Assembly: GCA_903904835.1 (NCBI GenBank)
Contig: CAIVEI010000045.1
Span: forward strand, 19,975 to 83,974
DNA: 64,000 nt
From: an uncultured Schlesneria sp.
Lineage (GTDB): Bacteria > Planctomycetota > Planctomycetia > Planctomycetales > Planctomycetaceae
Reading direction: 5' to 3'
The notes under the pieces were generated by a model. That model did no database searches, had not been told where the DNA came from, and worked only from the letters and a program-made list of their open reading frames with translations. Position numbers and translations under genes: made by a program. Positions 45,894 to 54,790 of this stretch are shown here, piece by piece; the first letter of the stretch is position 1; every line of letters starts with the position of its first letter.

Positions 45894-46844
45894 TTGAGTT
45901 CATCTGTTCCTGCTAACTTAAGCCCGGCGGCCGAAGGGTACATCGACCCGGCAACGTTAATGCAATTGAAATCGCTCGAATTACGAGCCAAACATGTCGT
46001 GCAGGGATTCATGACCGGATTGAACCGAAGTCCCTATCACGGATTCTCGGTCGAATTCACTGAATACCGTCAATACACGCAAGGGGATGATCTGCGGCAT
46101 CTTGACTGGAAGCTGTTTGCCCGGACCGACCGTTATTACATCAAACGCTTCGAAGACGAAACAAACCTTCGTTGCCTGCTGCTGCTCGACGCCAGCAGGT
46201 CGATGAACTTCGGTTCGATCGGATATACGAAGTCGGACTATGCCAAGACTCTCGCCGCGACGTTTGCTTATTTCCTGTCGAATCAACGCGACGCCGTTGG
46301 CCTGGCGACCTTTGCTGCGGAAATCGAAGATTTCATTCCACCCCGGTTTCGATCGGGACATTTGCGGCGATTGATGGTTTCATTGGAACGAAACGCAGAG
46401 GGCTCGGCTACTCATCTTGCCAAGCCTCTGGAACAGATTGCTGAACGACTTAATAAGCGAGGGATGCTGGTACTGATTTCCGACTTGCTGGCTCCGCTGG
46501 AAACATTGGAATTGAGTCTGGGAAGCTTGACGGTTCGCGGTCAGGATGTCGTCGTCTTTCACATACTCGACCCCGAAGAGCTTCAGTTTCAATTTGGCAC
46601 CCCTGAACTATTTGTCGATCTTGAAACCGATCGTCGGCTTTACGTCGATCCTGCGGCGATTCGAAAAGAATACCTGTTGCGGTTTGGTGAACACCTGAAG
46701 TCGATCGAGGGGATCTGTGCCAGGTTGGGTCTGGTCTACCATCGCATGAGTACAGATACACCTCTGGAAACAGCACTACCCGAAATCATTCGCGTCCGCA
46801 TGCAGACACGTGGCAACAGCCGAACCCGAATCGCAAGGCGATGA
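45894..46844 (+). CDS. DUF58 domain protein (VWA-like)
   Basis: DUF58 proteins have a von Willebrand A-like fold and usually work with MoxR AAA+ ATPases in envelope or metal-centre assembly. The 316-residue product has [49 protein letters not shown], a very conserved opening, followed by [13 protein letters not shown] (MIDAS-like) and LISDLLAP. No transmembrane helix is visible. The start is TTG 45894 with GAGAGG eight bases upstream; the earlier frame from 45807 overlaps the KaiC-like gene. It overlaps the longest frame of aroA but not its chosen start. Confidence 0.85.
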   Translation: MSSSVPANLSPAAEGYIDPATLMQLKSLELRAKHVVQGFMTGLNRSPYHGFSVEFTEYRQYTQGDDLRHLDWKLFARTDRYYIKRFEDETNLRCLLLLDASRSMNFGSIGYTKSDYAKTLAATFAYFLSNQRDAVGLATFAAEIEDFIPPRFRSGHLRRLMVSLERNAEGSATHLAKPLEQIAERLNKRGMLVLISDLLAPLETLELSLGSLTVRGQDVVVFHILDPEELQFQFGTPELFVDLETDRRLYVDPAAIRKEYLLRFGEHLKSIEGICARLGLVYHRMSTDTPLETALPEIIRVRMQTRGNSRTRIARR

Positions 46845-46899
46845 TTACTTTTTCACCCTTCGTCAATACATGAGAAATCTATTTGGAGTCTGTTTGACA

Positions 46900-48183
46900 A
46901 TGACGAATGTTCTCGAAATTCAACCCGTTTCCGGCCCTGTTACCGGTTCGATTCGACCACCGGGTTCTAAGAGTCTGACCAATCGAGCGCTCGTCATTGC
47001 GGCTTTGGCACAAGGAACGTCACTGCTGACCGGAGTCCTGGACAGCCGCGACACTCAAGTCATGATTGACAGCTTGAAACGGCTGGGGCTGACGGTTGAG
47101 CAATCTCTCGCTGATCGGACGGTGAGAATTGAAGGGTGCACCGGTCACCCTCCAGCGTCGCAGGCGGAGTTGTGGCTGGAAAACAGTGGGACGAGCATTC
47201 GGTTTCTCACCGCCTTGTGTGCGTTGGGGCACGGCCGATTCCGGCTCGACGGCAACACTCGCATGCGCGAACGTCCGATCGGGGATCTTGTTACTGCTTT
47301 AAGACAATTCGGTATCTCGGTCGATTGCGAATTGGGTAACGACTGTCCGCCGGTGGTCGTGACGGGACGCGGTCTAGAGGGTCGCACGATTTCGATCAAC
47401 GCGAATTTGTCGAGTCAATTCCTCAGCGCCGTTCTGATGGCCGCTCCATGTGCGGACGGACCGGTCGAAATTCGCTTGGCGGGAGAAATGGTTTCCGAAC
47501 CGTACGTCGAGATGACTCTGGCAGCGATGCAACAGTTTGGTGTGTCGATCGACAGGCCGCATCCGGGTCTCTTCCGATCCACCCCTCAAACATATCGAGC
47601 GACCGATTATGACATTGAACCAGACGCATCTGCGGCGAGCTATTTCTTCGGTCTGGCCGCCGTGACCGGCGGGACCGTGGCAGTCGAAGGCTTACGCGCA
47701 AATGCCCTGCAAGGGGACATTCAGTTCGTACGAGCACTCGAACAGATGGGGTGCCAGGTGACGTGGAATGCAGACAGCGTCACTGTTCGCGGGGGCTCGC
47801 TGCACGGGATAGACATCGATATGAATGCGATCAGCGATACTGCTCAAACGCTGGCGTGTGTCGCTCCCTTCGCGACAGGTCCGACACGAATTCGTAACGT
47901 GGCTCACATGCGGCTGAAAGAAACGGATCGCGTGACTGCAGTCGTGACAGAACTGCAACGGCTCGGTTTGACCGTTGACGAGCACCCAGACGGGATGACC
48001 ATCCATCCAGGTACTCTACACGGTGGTACGGTCGCCACCTACGACGATCATCGCATGGCGATGAGTTTTGCTCTTCTGGGACTGCGCGTTCCAGGGATTA
48101 TGATTGCCGACCCGGAATGTACGTCAAAGACCTATCCAAATTACTTTGAAGATCTGAAGCGACTCTGCACCTCGGCGAAGTGA
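46900..48183 (+). CDS. aroA: 3-phosphoshikimate 1-carboxyvinyltransferase (EPSP synthase)
   Basis: Joins shikimate 3-phosphate and phosphoenolpyruvate in the sixth step of the shikimate pathway. The 427-residue product has [20 protein letters not shown] (20-39), [19 protein letters not shown] (92-110), the signature [11 protein letters not shown] (121-131), RLKETDR (about 336-342) and [15 protein letters not shown] near the C-terminus. The second motif reads NSGTSIR where E. coli has NAGTAMR. ATG 46900 has GGAG 12 bases upstream; longer starts at 46810 and 46870 add unsupported residues. It follows the DUF58 gene by 55 bases and might share its transcript. Confidence 0.95.
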   Translation: MTNVLEIQPVSGPVTGSIRPPGSKSLTNRALVIAALAQGTSLLTGVLDSRDTQVMIDSLKRLGLTVEQSLADRTVRIEGCTGHPPASQAELWLENSGTSIRFLTALCALGHGRFRLDGNTRMRERPIGDLVTALRQFGISVDCELGNDCPPVVVTGRGLEGRTISINANLSSQFLSAVLMAAPCADGPVEIRLAGEMVSEPYVEMTLAAMQQFGVSIDRPHPGLFRSTPQTYRATDYDIEPDASAASYFFGLAAVTGGTVAVEGLRANALQGDIQFVRALEQMGCQVTWNADSVTVRGGSLHGIDIDMNAISDTAQTLACVAPFATGPTRIRNVAHMRLKETDRVTAVVTELQRLGLTVDEHPDGMTIHPGTLHGGTVATYDDHRMAMSFALLGLRVPGIMIADPECTSKTYPNYFEDLKRLCTSAK

Positions 48184-48529
48184 TTGCGATGGCATCCGTT
48201 TTCCGGAGGCGTGTCCCTTCTACTGCGATTCACGAACGGCTCGTCCGTTTTGGGCCGTCATTTATCGCTTTTTCGACAGAATCGATGGCCCCTTTCATAA
48301 AAGTAATCGTGTGGAAGCTCATTAGCTTGAATCTTTGAAAGGGTTGCGAAGTTCCTCTGGAAGAACAAGGGACAATTGTCGTAATTAGGAATAGCAATAC
48401 TCGACGCGACAAATGAATTGAGTGCGACATCAGGCATCGATACTCGTGTACCAGTTGACTTCAAACAGTTGGTGTGTCCAGTCTTCGCCGACCGGACAGG
48501 GTTTGTTCTGAAAGAAAGTAGAGTGTCCT
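48184..48529. other. 346 bp without a recognised gene
   Basis: No gene, repeat or RNA was recognised. The last part should hold the start signals for the small secreted protein. Confidence 0.5.
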
Positions 48530-48763
48530 ATGGATTCGATTCGTGGAATGTTTGGATTTGGAATTGCTCAATTGATGGTCCTCAGCGTCATGGTTCCGGC
48601 CTACGCAGATAACAATGACGATGACGAAGAACATCGCCGCACACATGCTCGAAGGCATTCGAGCGTCGTCAGCCATAACCGTGAAGATTACCCTGTGATC
48701 ACCAATTGGCTGACCTCCCCTGATTCAGCCGCGAGCAACACGCCGCAGAGCGACGCCAAATAG
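48530..48763 (+). CDS. Small secreted His/Asp-rich protein
   Basis: A 77-residue product with a plausible signal peptide (1-25, ending PAYAD) and a charged mature part: DNNDDDEEHRRTHARRHSS, then SHNREDYPVITNWLTSPDSAASNTP. The acidic and His-rich run could bind metal, but that is a guess. The codon usage looks like that of neighbouring genes and a GAAAG-type ribosome site is 15 bases upstream. I do not recognise a family. Confidence 0.5.
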   Translation: MDSIRGMFGFGIAQLMVLSVMVPAYADNNDDDEEHRRTHARRHSSVVSHNREDYPVITNWLTSPDSAASNTPQSDAK

Positions 48764-48797
48764 TCGTGACAATACGAGGCATCACTTTTTTCGCATC

Positions 48798-49463
48798 TTA
48801 TCTTTGAACATCGGTTTGGGCTGACGCGAAGAGGTCAGTGACATTCACGGAGAATTCGGGCAGGAACACCGAAGTCGCGATCGATTCAGATTTGAATTCT
48901 CCGTGAATGATATACTGATTTATCGCAAGTACCAGCACCGTAACGGACGATTGTTCCGGGTCGACGATCCAATATTCGGGGATCTGAGCTCTCGCGTAGT
49001 CATTCCGTTTAACGACCAGGTCACGATCCCGATTCGTCTGACCTTGACTGAGAACTTCGATTACAATCTCGGCCCCTTGCGGAGGGTCTTCGCGCCGGGC
49101 AACTCGTTCGGCACTGAGAAAGAAAACGTCCGGTTCGCGAAATCGCGAATCCCACAGTCGAATGGGACACGGCGCAAATGAGGCTTCCCCGCGACGAGAC
49201 ATCTGGGCCGCTCGGTCAAGCTGCAGAAAGAGAAAGCGGACCAACCTTTGATGGCTGTATGTCGGCATCGGCAGGAACTCCAGGCAACCATCGACAAGCT
49301 CGACTGGAAAATTGGATGATTCAAATGCGAGAAAGTCTTCGTCGGTCCATTCCCCCTGTCGCGGAAAGCAATACGCCACTTCCCACGACGGTTCACCGCG
49401 CTGCGAGAGACGTCCTGTTTGGGACAGCTCGTGGTTATCGGGAACAGCTCCTCGACCGATCAT
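48798..49463 (-). CDS. Uma2 family PD-(D/E)xK nuclease-like protein
   Basis: Uma2 (DUF820) proteins have a restriction-endonuclease-like fold and are expanded in planctomycetes and cyanobacteria; the function is unknown. The 221-residue product has VELVDGCLEFLPMPTYSHQRLVRFLF, REPDVFFLSAERV, the catalytic-like EIVIEVLSQGQTNRDRDLVVKRNDYARAQIPEYWIVDPEQSSVTVL with the Lys in VVKR. ATG 49463 has GGAG seven bases upstream; the frame extends to 49550. It is transcribed away from the small secreted gene's end and follows the PSD1 gene end closely. Confidence 0.88.
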   Translation of the reverse strand: MIGRGAVPDNHELSQTGRLSQRGEPSWEVAYCFPRQGEWTDEDFLAFESSNFPVELVDGCLEFLPMPTYSHQRLVRFLFLQLDRAAQMSRRGEASFAPCPIRLWDSRFREPDVFFLSAERVARREDPPQGAEIVIEVLSQGQTNRDRDLVVKRNDYARAQIPEYWIVDPEQSSVTVLVLAINQYIIHGEFKSESIATSVFLPEFSVNVTDLFASAQTDVQR

Positions 49464-49568
49464 TGAATCACTCCGAAAAGCGAAGTCTCGATCTCTTCGC
49501 AATAATTGAGGACAGCGGATATCAAATCTATTTTGCCAAACCGGGATCATTTTGGGGAGTGCGACATC

Positions 49569-49599
49569 TCACTCGGAACTGAAGATCAGTCCCGAGTGA
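49569..49599. terminator. Hairpin overlapping the end of the PSD1 gene
   Basis: TCACTCGG (49569-49576) and CCGAGTGA (49592-49599) form an eight-base stem with a partly pairing interior. It spans the stop of the PSD1 gene, so only its downstream half lies outside the gene; a terminator role is possible. Confidence 0.35.
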
Positions 49600-52500
49600 T
49601 TGTTTCGTCCAGGTTTAACAAGGCCCGTGCAACCAGGGTGTAGGCGGCTCGGTTAACGGCATTCTCGCCAGGACCAGCAATCGCAATCGGGTCAAGTTCC
49701 TTTCGTTCCAGTCGTGCGAACTGATCCTGAAAGAACCCTTGCAGCAGGGGCAGTTCTTCAGCGGTGAGAGGACGAGTGACGCAGCGGCGGAACAGGTATT
49801 TCAGTTTTTCCGAATCAGGCTGAGCCCGACTTGCGAACTCGAAACCAAGCGACTGAGCGGCTTCGACCAGGACCGTGTCGTTCAACATGGTCAAGGCCTG
49901 AAGCGGTGTATTGGTCACTTCGCGTCGTGCAATGCAGGCCTCGCCGCTCGGTCCGTCGAATGTCATGAACATCGCGTAAGGGGACGTTCTTTTTGAGAAC
50001 GTATAGATCGACCTTCGATAACGGTCTTCACCCGTGCTGACGGTCCAGGCGAGCGAGCCGTATGTTCCTTCTGTCGTCACACTTGCTGGTTGAGGTGGAA
50101 AGACGCTGGGACCGCCAAGCTTATCTGATAAGATCCCGCTGACTTTGAGTGCGAGATCACGGATCAGCTCCGCTTCCAATCGGAGCCTTGGGGCTCGCGC
50201 GAGCAGTTCGTTTGACGGATCTTTCGCGAGCAATTCCAGTGAGACTTGTGATGATTGCCTGTAAGTGGCACTCGATGTCAGCAGTCTGTGCAAGTACTTG
50301 ATTGACCACGATTGCGGCGATGGTTTCGCTTCGATGCGTCCCCCTTCCGAGGCGCAGGATAGCTGTGTGGCGAGCCAGTCGAGCAGTTCTGGATGAGTCG
50401 GACTGGCACCCTGGCTGCCGAAATCTTCGGTCGTGCGGACGATTCCGCGTCCGAACAACGTTGACCAATGACGGTTGACCGTGACTCGTGCTGACAACGG
50501 ATTTTCAGTACTGACCAGCCATTCTGCCAGCGATAGCCGATTGACTGGTCGATCGGATCGGATTGGTGAGAGCATCGACAGACCGGCGGGTGCCACAGGT
50601 TCCTTGGGCTGCAGGAATTCACCGCGATGATGACGAAATGTCTGCCGGGGATTGTTGGCAGGACGTTCACTCATCACCAGGGCCGTCGTTGCGGACATGG
50701 CCTGCTTTCGCAAATCGTCGATCGGCTTGCGTTCATTCGCAAGTTCAGGAGCGATACTGCAGAAATGACGTATCAATTCGAGTGGCTGTGAATCATCGGT
50801 CGTGCTTTGCCGAATCAAAGCTTCAAGGTTGGTCGGAAGCGGACTGGCTTCGACATCTCTGGAATCGTCTGTCACGGATACCCGGAAACGTCCCAGCCCT
50901 GCTGCGTAGTACTTTTCAAATAACAAAGTGAGATCGAACTGCTTGACTTCAGTGACCGGTTTCTCGAACCGAAAGACCGCGACGTGAGGTTTACCTTGTC
51001 CCCCATCAATCGACCAGCCGGTTTGCTGATTACCGTCCAGACATGCAGACGCGCCCGGGCCACTGGCAAAGCTATGTGAGGCATGGACGAGTTTGATCGG
51101 CTGGCCCTGCGACGCGAGCGAGATTTCACTCAAGAAAAAATCGCCGAATGGTCCTTCATAGAAGACGCGACCGGGGCCGTTTTTTGGAAGGTTTGGGTCC
51201 GGCAACACTTCAATCCTGAGAGCCGTCACGCTGTGGAGCGTGTTTGCAAGACCGACTTCGTAGATGTCACGCTTGGATTGATCGCCACTCGCGAGAATCG
51301 AGCCATCCTCCAGGATTGTGAGCAACGGCAGATTGCTGGTAGCTGAAACGGGTTGTAGCGGGGTCCATTTTGCCAGACGTTCCTTCTCACGGCTTCGCCA
51401 TTGATGATACTTCTCGGCAAAATGAGCCTTTCGACGTTCCGCCTCGGACAAGCCGCCCGTCGGTCGTAAACGACCGAGGCTGATTCGAAACCTGCCCAGC
51501 GTATGTTGACTGCCAAATTCGTGAGCGAGTGAAAGGATCAATCGAGGCTTGGGAAAATCGGTTTTTGCAGGCTTGTCCAGAAAGAAGTAGGCCGTTCTGT
51601 CAACGTTTAAACGACCTGTCTCCGTGGCAATGGCCCAACCCGTTTTAGCTCCAGCCTCGCCGTCGATTGCCTTTTCGACCGGATAATTCTTTTGCGAGAA
51701 GTCGGCCGTCGCGCGGACGAATTTCAACGAGTGCGACTCACTCGGCCGATCCGCGTCGTATTCCGCAATGGAAATTTTCGACAAGACGAAATTTCCGTGC
51801 GGGGTGCGACCAGGTCCTGTGTTCGGCAGACTTGGGTCGGTGAGTGCTTCGAGCTTGATCGCGGTCATATCCGACAGGTTTGCTTCGACGTTAATCTGAT
51901 AGAGATCAGTATCGGGATTGTCTCCACTGATCAGGACCGATAAGTCGCTTTTGACTTCCATCTTCGCTCCTTTGCCGGACGTCACACTGATCGGTTTTGC
52001 GGGATGCCATTCGTACTCGTCTGGCAAAGGAAAACGATTTGGCAAGTCTGCTTCAAGCTTCGCGATTTCCCGTTGAATGACGATTCGTCTCGACGCGAGT
52101 GTTGGAGAGGCAATTTCCATTTCGGGTTCGTCGGCATTATTGAGCATCGCGAAGAAGCCGTAATAATCGCGGTGCGTGATCGGGTCATATTTGTGAGTGT
52201 GACACTGTGCACAACCAAGCGTCAGTCCCAACCACGTCGTGGCGGTCGTGCTCACCCGATCGGTCATCGCATAGAAGCGGAACTCCAGCGGGTCGATCCC
52301 CCCTTCTTCGTTAAGCATCGTATTTCGATGAAATCCCGTTGCGATGCGTTGATCGATGGACGCGTCAGGAAGCATATCACCCGCTAATTGTTCGATCGTA
52401 AACTGATCGTACGGAACATCGGCGTTGATCGCGTTGATGACCCAGTCACGGTAAGGCCACATCGTTCGTTTTCGATCTTTTTCATAGCCATTCGTGTCAG

Positions 52501-53245
52501 CGTAACGAGCCAGGTCCAGCCATTTGCGACCCCAGCGTTCTCCGTAATGCGGTGAAGCCAGCAATCGATCGAGCAACTTTTCGTAGGCATCCGGAGAAGC
52601 GTCATTGACGAATTCGTCAGCTTCTTCGGGCGTAGGAGGTAACCCAATCAGATCGAGCGATGCTCGACGGATCAGTGTATAACGGTCTGCAGGGGGTGAT
52701 GGCGTCAACTGCTCGGCGTTCAGTCGGCTCAGAATGAAAGCGTCAATCGGCGAGAGAAGAGCCAACGAATTGTGATTGCCAGCCACCACGGGAATTGCAG
52801 GTCGCTTCGGTGGAACAAAAGCCCAATGTGCAGTGTAAGTCGCACTCGACGCAATCCATTGCTTCAGCGTCGTCTTTTGTGCGTCCGTGAGTACGAACTT
52901 CGTGGACGGTGGCGGCATTCGAACGTCAGCATCTTCGGAAAGAATTCGACGTACCAGTTCACTCTTGTCGACGTTCTTTGGCACGATTGCTGTGTGACCG
53001 GAATCGACAGGCGACGTTGCACCGTCTTTTGTGTCCAGTCTCAATCCCCCCTGACGCTGTCCATCGTCAGGTCCGTGACACTTGAAGCAGTATTGCGACA
53101 GGATCGGGCGGACATCTTTGTCATAGGTCGGAGATTTATCGGCAGCAATTGCTGAACCAGAACAAACGGTCCAACACGAGATACCGAGCAGAAGCACCGC
53201 GACATGGAAAGGAGAATACGATCTCTTTTGGATTGGAAAAGACAT
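49586..53245 (-). CDS. PSD1 and planctomycete cytochrome c domain protein (DUF1549/DUF1553)
   Basis: A large exported cytochrome of the planctomycete-specific family. The 1219-residue product has a signal peptide (about 1-35), then a PSCyt1 domain with one heme motif CFKCH at 53-57, DUF1549 ([42 protein letters not shown], then [30 protein letters not shown]) and near the C-terminus DUF1553 ([39 protein letters not shown]). The middle carries two related beta-sandwich-like repeats ([19 protein letters not shown] and [19 protein letters not shown]). ATG 53245 has AAGGA nine bases upstream, preferred over 53293. Polysaccharide or redox function is suspected for the family, not proven. A palindromic element lies 26 bases before the start. 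Confidence 0.93.
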   Translation of the reverse strand: MSFPIQKRSYSPFHVAVLLLGISCWTVCSGSAIAADKSPTYDKDVRPILSQYCFKCHGPDDGQRQGGLRLDTKDGATSPVDSGHTAIVPKNVDKSELVRRILSEDADVRMPPPSTKFVLTDAQKTTLKQWIASSATYTAHWAFVPPKRPAIPVVAGNHNSLALLSPIDAFILSRLNAEQLTPSPPADRYTLIRRASLDLIGLPPTPEEADEFVNDASPDAYEKLLDRLLASPHYGERWGRKWLDLARYADTNGYEKDRKRTMWPYRDWVINAINADVPYDQFTIEQLAGDMLPDASIDQRIATGFHRNTMLNEEGGIDPLEFRFYAMTDRVSTTATTWLGLTLGCAQCHTHKYDPITHRDYYGFFAMLNNADEPEMEIASPTLASRRIVIQREIAKLEADLPNRFPLPDEYEWHPAKPISVTSGKGAKMEVKSDLSVLISGDNPDTDLYQINVEANLSDMTAIKLEALTDPSLPNTGPGRTPHGNFVLSKISIAEYDADRPSESHSLKFVRATADFSQKNYPVEKAIDGEAGAKTGWAIATETGRLNVDRTAYFFLDKPAKTDFPKPRLILSLAHEFGSQHTLGRFRISLGRLRPTGGLSEAERRKAHFAEKYHQWRSREKERLAKWTPLQPVSATSNLPLLTILEDGSILASGDQSKRDIYEVGLANTLHSVTALRIEVLPDPNLPKNGPGRVFYEGPFGDFFLSEISLASQGQPIKLVHASHSFASGPGASACLDGNQQTGWSIDGGQGKPHVAVFRFEKPVTEVKQFDLTLLFEKYYAAGLGRFRVSVTDDSRDVEASPLPTNLEALIRQSTTDDSQPLELIRHFCSIAPELANERKPIDDLRKQAMSATTALVMSERPANNPRQTFRHHRGEFLQPKEPVAPAGLSMLSPIRSDRPVNRLSLAEWLVSTENPLSARVTVNRHWSTLFGRGIVRTTEDFGSQGASPTHPELLDWLATQLSCASEGGRIEAKPSPQSWSIKYLHRLLTSSATYRQSSQVSLELLAKDPSNELLARAPRLRLEAELIRDLALKVSGILSDKLGGPSVFPPQPASVTTEGTYGSLAWTVSTGEDRYRRSIYTFSKRTSPYAMFMTFDGPSGEACIARREVTNTPLQALTMLNDTVLVEAAQSLGFEFASRAQPDSEKLKYLFRRCVTRPLTAEELPLLQGFFQDQFARLERKELDPIAIAGPGENAVNRAAYTLVARALLNLDETITRD

Positions 53246-53270
53246 CTGCAGATTCCTTGCTGACTGTTCT

Positions 53271-53366
53271 GGGGTCGGGTGTTCAAATTTCAAAATGGCG
53301 GGTTATGACGCTTGCCGAAGTGATTACTTTGTATCGGCCAATTTTTAAATTTGAACGCCCGACCCC
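53271..53366. repeat. 96-bp palindromic element, copy 1
   Basis: GGGGTCGGGTGTTCAAATTT (from 53271), then CAAAATGGC, mirrors AAATTTGAACGCCCGACCCC (ending 53366) with a GGCCAATTTT inner part. It closely matches 54679-54770, including an internal GAAGTGA sequence. The two copies flank the methyltransferase gene. Confidence 0.85.
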
Positions 53367-53397
53367 CTCTTTGTTCGCACCAATATTTAAAGTCATC

Positions 53398-54621
53398 TCA
53401 AGATACAACTCGCCGCGCCACAATAATCCTCGCCTTACCATCCAGTCGAGCGAAGACTACAACACCGGGATCGCTTCCACTCAGTGGCAATCGTCGACGC
53501 AACAAATCGGCCTGAACAGGAATGTGACGGCATTTGATTTCGAGTGGACCGAAACCGGACGTCCGCAACCATCCCTTCAGGTCTCGTTCATTGTTGGGAA
53601 GGTTGTTCAGGACCTCAAACGTCTGAACAAACGGCGAATGAACTGGCTGGTCTGATGTCAGATATTCTTCTGCACTATCAAGACGGCATAGCCCCAGTCG
53701 ATCCGCCATCACATCAACCAGACCCGCTCGTACCACGGCAGGATCGGGGTCATAAAAAAAGCGACCAAGTGGCACGACCGGAACGGCAACCTCCAGCGGA
53801 TGCCCTGCAATACTTTCTCCCTCCGGCAATACCGTTGCGCGAAAAAGTGTGTCACGCGCGAGTTCGCCGAACCAGACCGTTGCTTCCTTACATTCACCGT
53901 TCAGACTGATCAGTTCGATTTCAGCGTCCGGAAACTTCCCGCCAAAGTTGCTGGCAGGGCTGACCTTGATGGCGCCACCACGACAGCGCGTCATCAGTTC
54001 CTGCAGAAATTCCAGGCCAGGGACATAATCTTCAATCCGCGAAACTCGCCCCCCCGAACCGGGCCGACGATCTGGATCGATATGAACCAGCCCATCCAGG
54101 TCCTTCTGTTCTCGAACATCGGCAGAAATCGTTTTTATCCGATCTGCAACATTGTAGACCTCGGCGTTCCACAGCGTTCGAAGCCCTGCGGCTGGATTGA
54201 TATCAACGGCAGTTACGTCGCAGTGGGAGGCCAGCGAAAGTGTGTCGCTACCGATCCCGCTACAGAGATCCCAGACCACTCCTGCAAATCGCGTCGCCTT
54301 GTATCGCGAGACAGTTTCCGTAGTCGACTGTTCTAATCCCTGGCGATCGAACCACATCTGGCTGGCGCGGGTGAATTTCGCGAGCCCTCGTTTTCGCAAC
54401 TGGTACAGTGACACGGCGGCTCGTACCAGGTCGTCAGGATAATCCCGGCGGAGCTTCGACTGCAGCGCGAGTTCGGAGCCACTCGAAATCTCGATCTGTG
54501 CGAAGATCTCCGGCGTTACGCGAAGATCGCGAAGGATACGGCATTCGTCGTTGGGTTCGAGTATTGATTCGGCAGACACTGTGTTAATTTCAAGGCAAGT
54601 AGAAAGAGATACAAAAAGCAT
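53398..54621 (-). CDS. Class I SAM-dependent methyltransferase with THUMP-like C-terminus
   Basis: The 407-residue product has a helical N-terminus (LVRAAVSLYQLRKRGLAKFTRA), then a Rossmann methyltransferase fold with motif I VWDLCSGIGSDTLSLA (116-131) and VTAVDINP (136-143), and an IDPDRRP segment near 180. The C-terminus (about 320-400, LKGWLRTSGFGPLEIKCRHIPVQADLLRRRLPLSG) matches the THUMP-like ferredoxin-type domain of PG_1098-like proteins, which suggests an RNA substrate. No methyl-accepting base is assigned. ATG 54621 has no good ribosome site; GTG 54579 is an alternative. Both ends of the gene are bordered by palindromic elements. Confidence 0.82.
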   Translation of the reverse strand: MLFVSLSTCLEINTVSAESILEPNDECRILRDLRVTPEIFAQIEISSGSELALQSKLRRDYPDDLVRAAVSLYQLRKRGLAKFTRASQMWFDRQGLEQSTTETVSRYKATRFAGVVWDLCSGIGSDTLSLASHCDVTAVDINPAAGLRTLWNAEVYNVADRIKTISADVREQKDLDGLVHIDPDRRPGSGGRVSRIEDYVPGLEFLQELMTRCRGGAIKVSPASNFGGKFPDAEIELISLNGECKEATVWFGELARDTLFRATVLPEGESIAGHPLEVAVPVVPLGRFFYDPDPAVVRAGLVDVMADRLGLCRLDSAEEYLTSDQPVHSPFVQTFEVLNNLPNNERDLKGWLRTSGFGPLEIKCRHIPVQADLLRRRLPLSGSDPGVVVFARLDGKARIIVARRVVS

Positions 54622-54678
54622 GCTGCGAAGGCAGGGTGAATTCGTAAGCTATGAGAGATCGAATGGTGCATATTCTGC

Positions 54679-54770
54679 GGTCGGGTGTTCAAATTTCAAA
54701 AATGGCCATTTAACCACCTTCTGAAGTGAATGCTTCACAACGGCCATTTTGAAATTTGAACACCCGACCC
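54679..54770. repeat. 92-bp palindromic element, copy 2
   Basis: GGTCGGGTGTTCAAATTTCA (from 54679) pairs with TGAAATTTGAACACCCGACC (ending 54770). Only a 30-base centre separates the arms once AAAATGGCC and GGCCATTTT are counted. It is the cleaner of the two copies and lies between the methyltransferase start and the dinG stop. Confidence 0.88.
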
Positions 54771-54790
54771 CTTCTTTTGACGCTCGCACT

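Noticed and set aside
49178..49582. 134-codon plus-strand frame antisense to Uma2
   Set aside because: Antisense shadow of a recognised gene.
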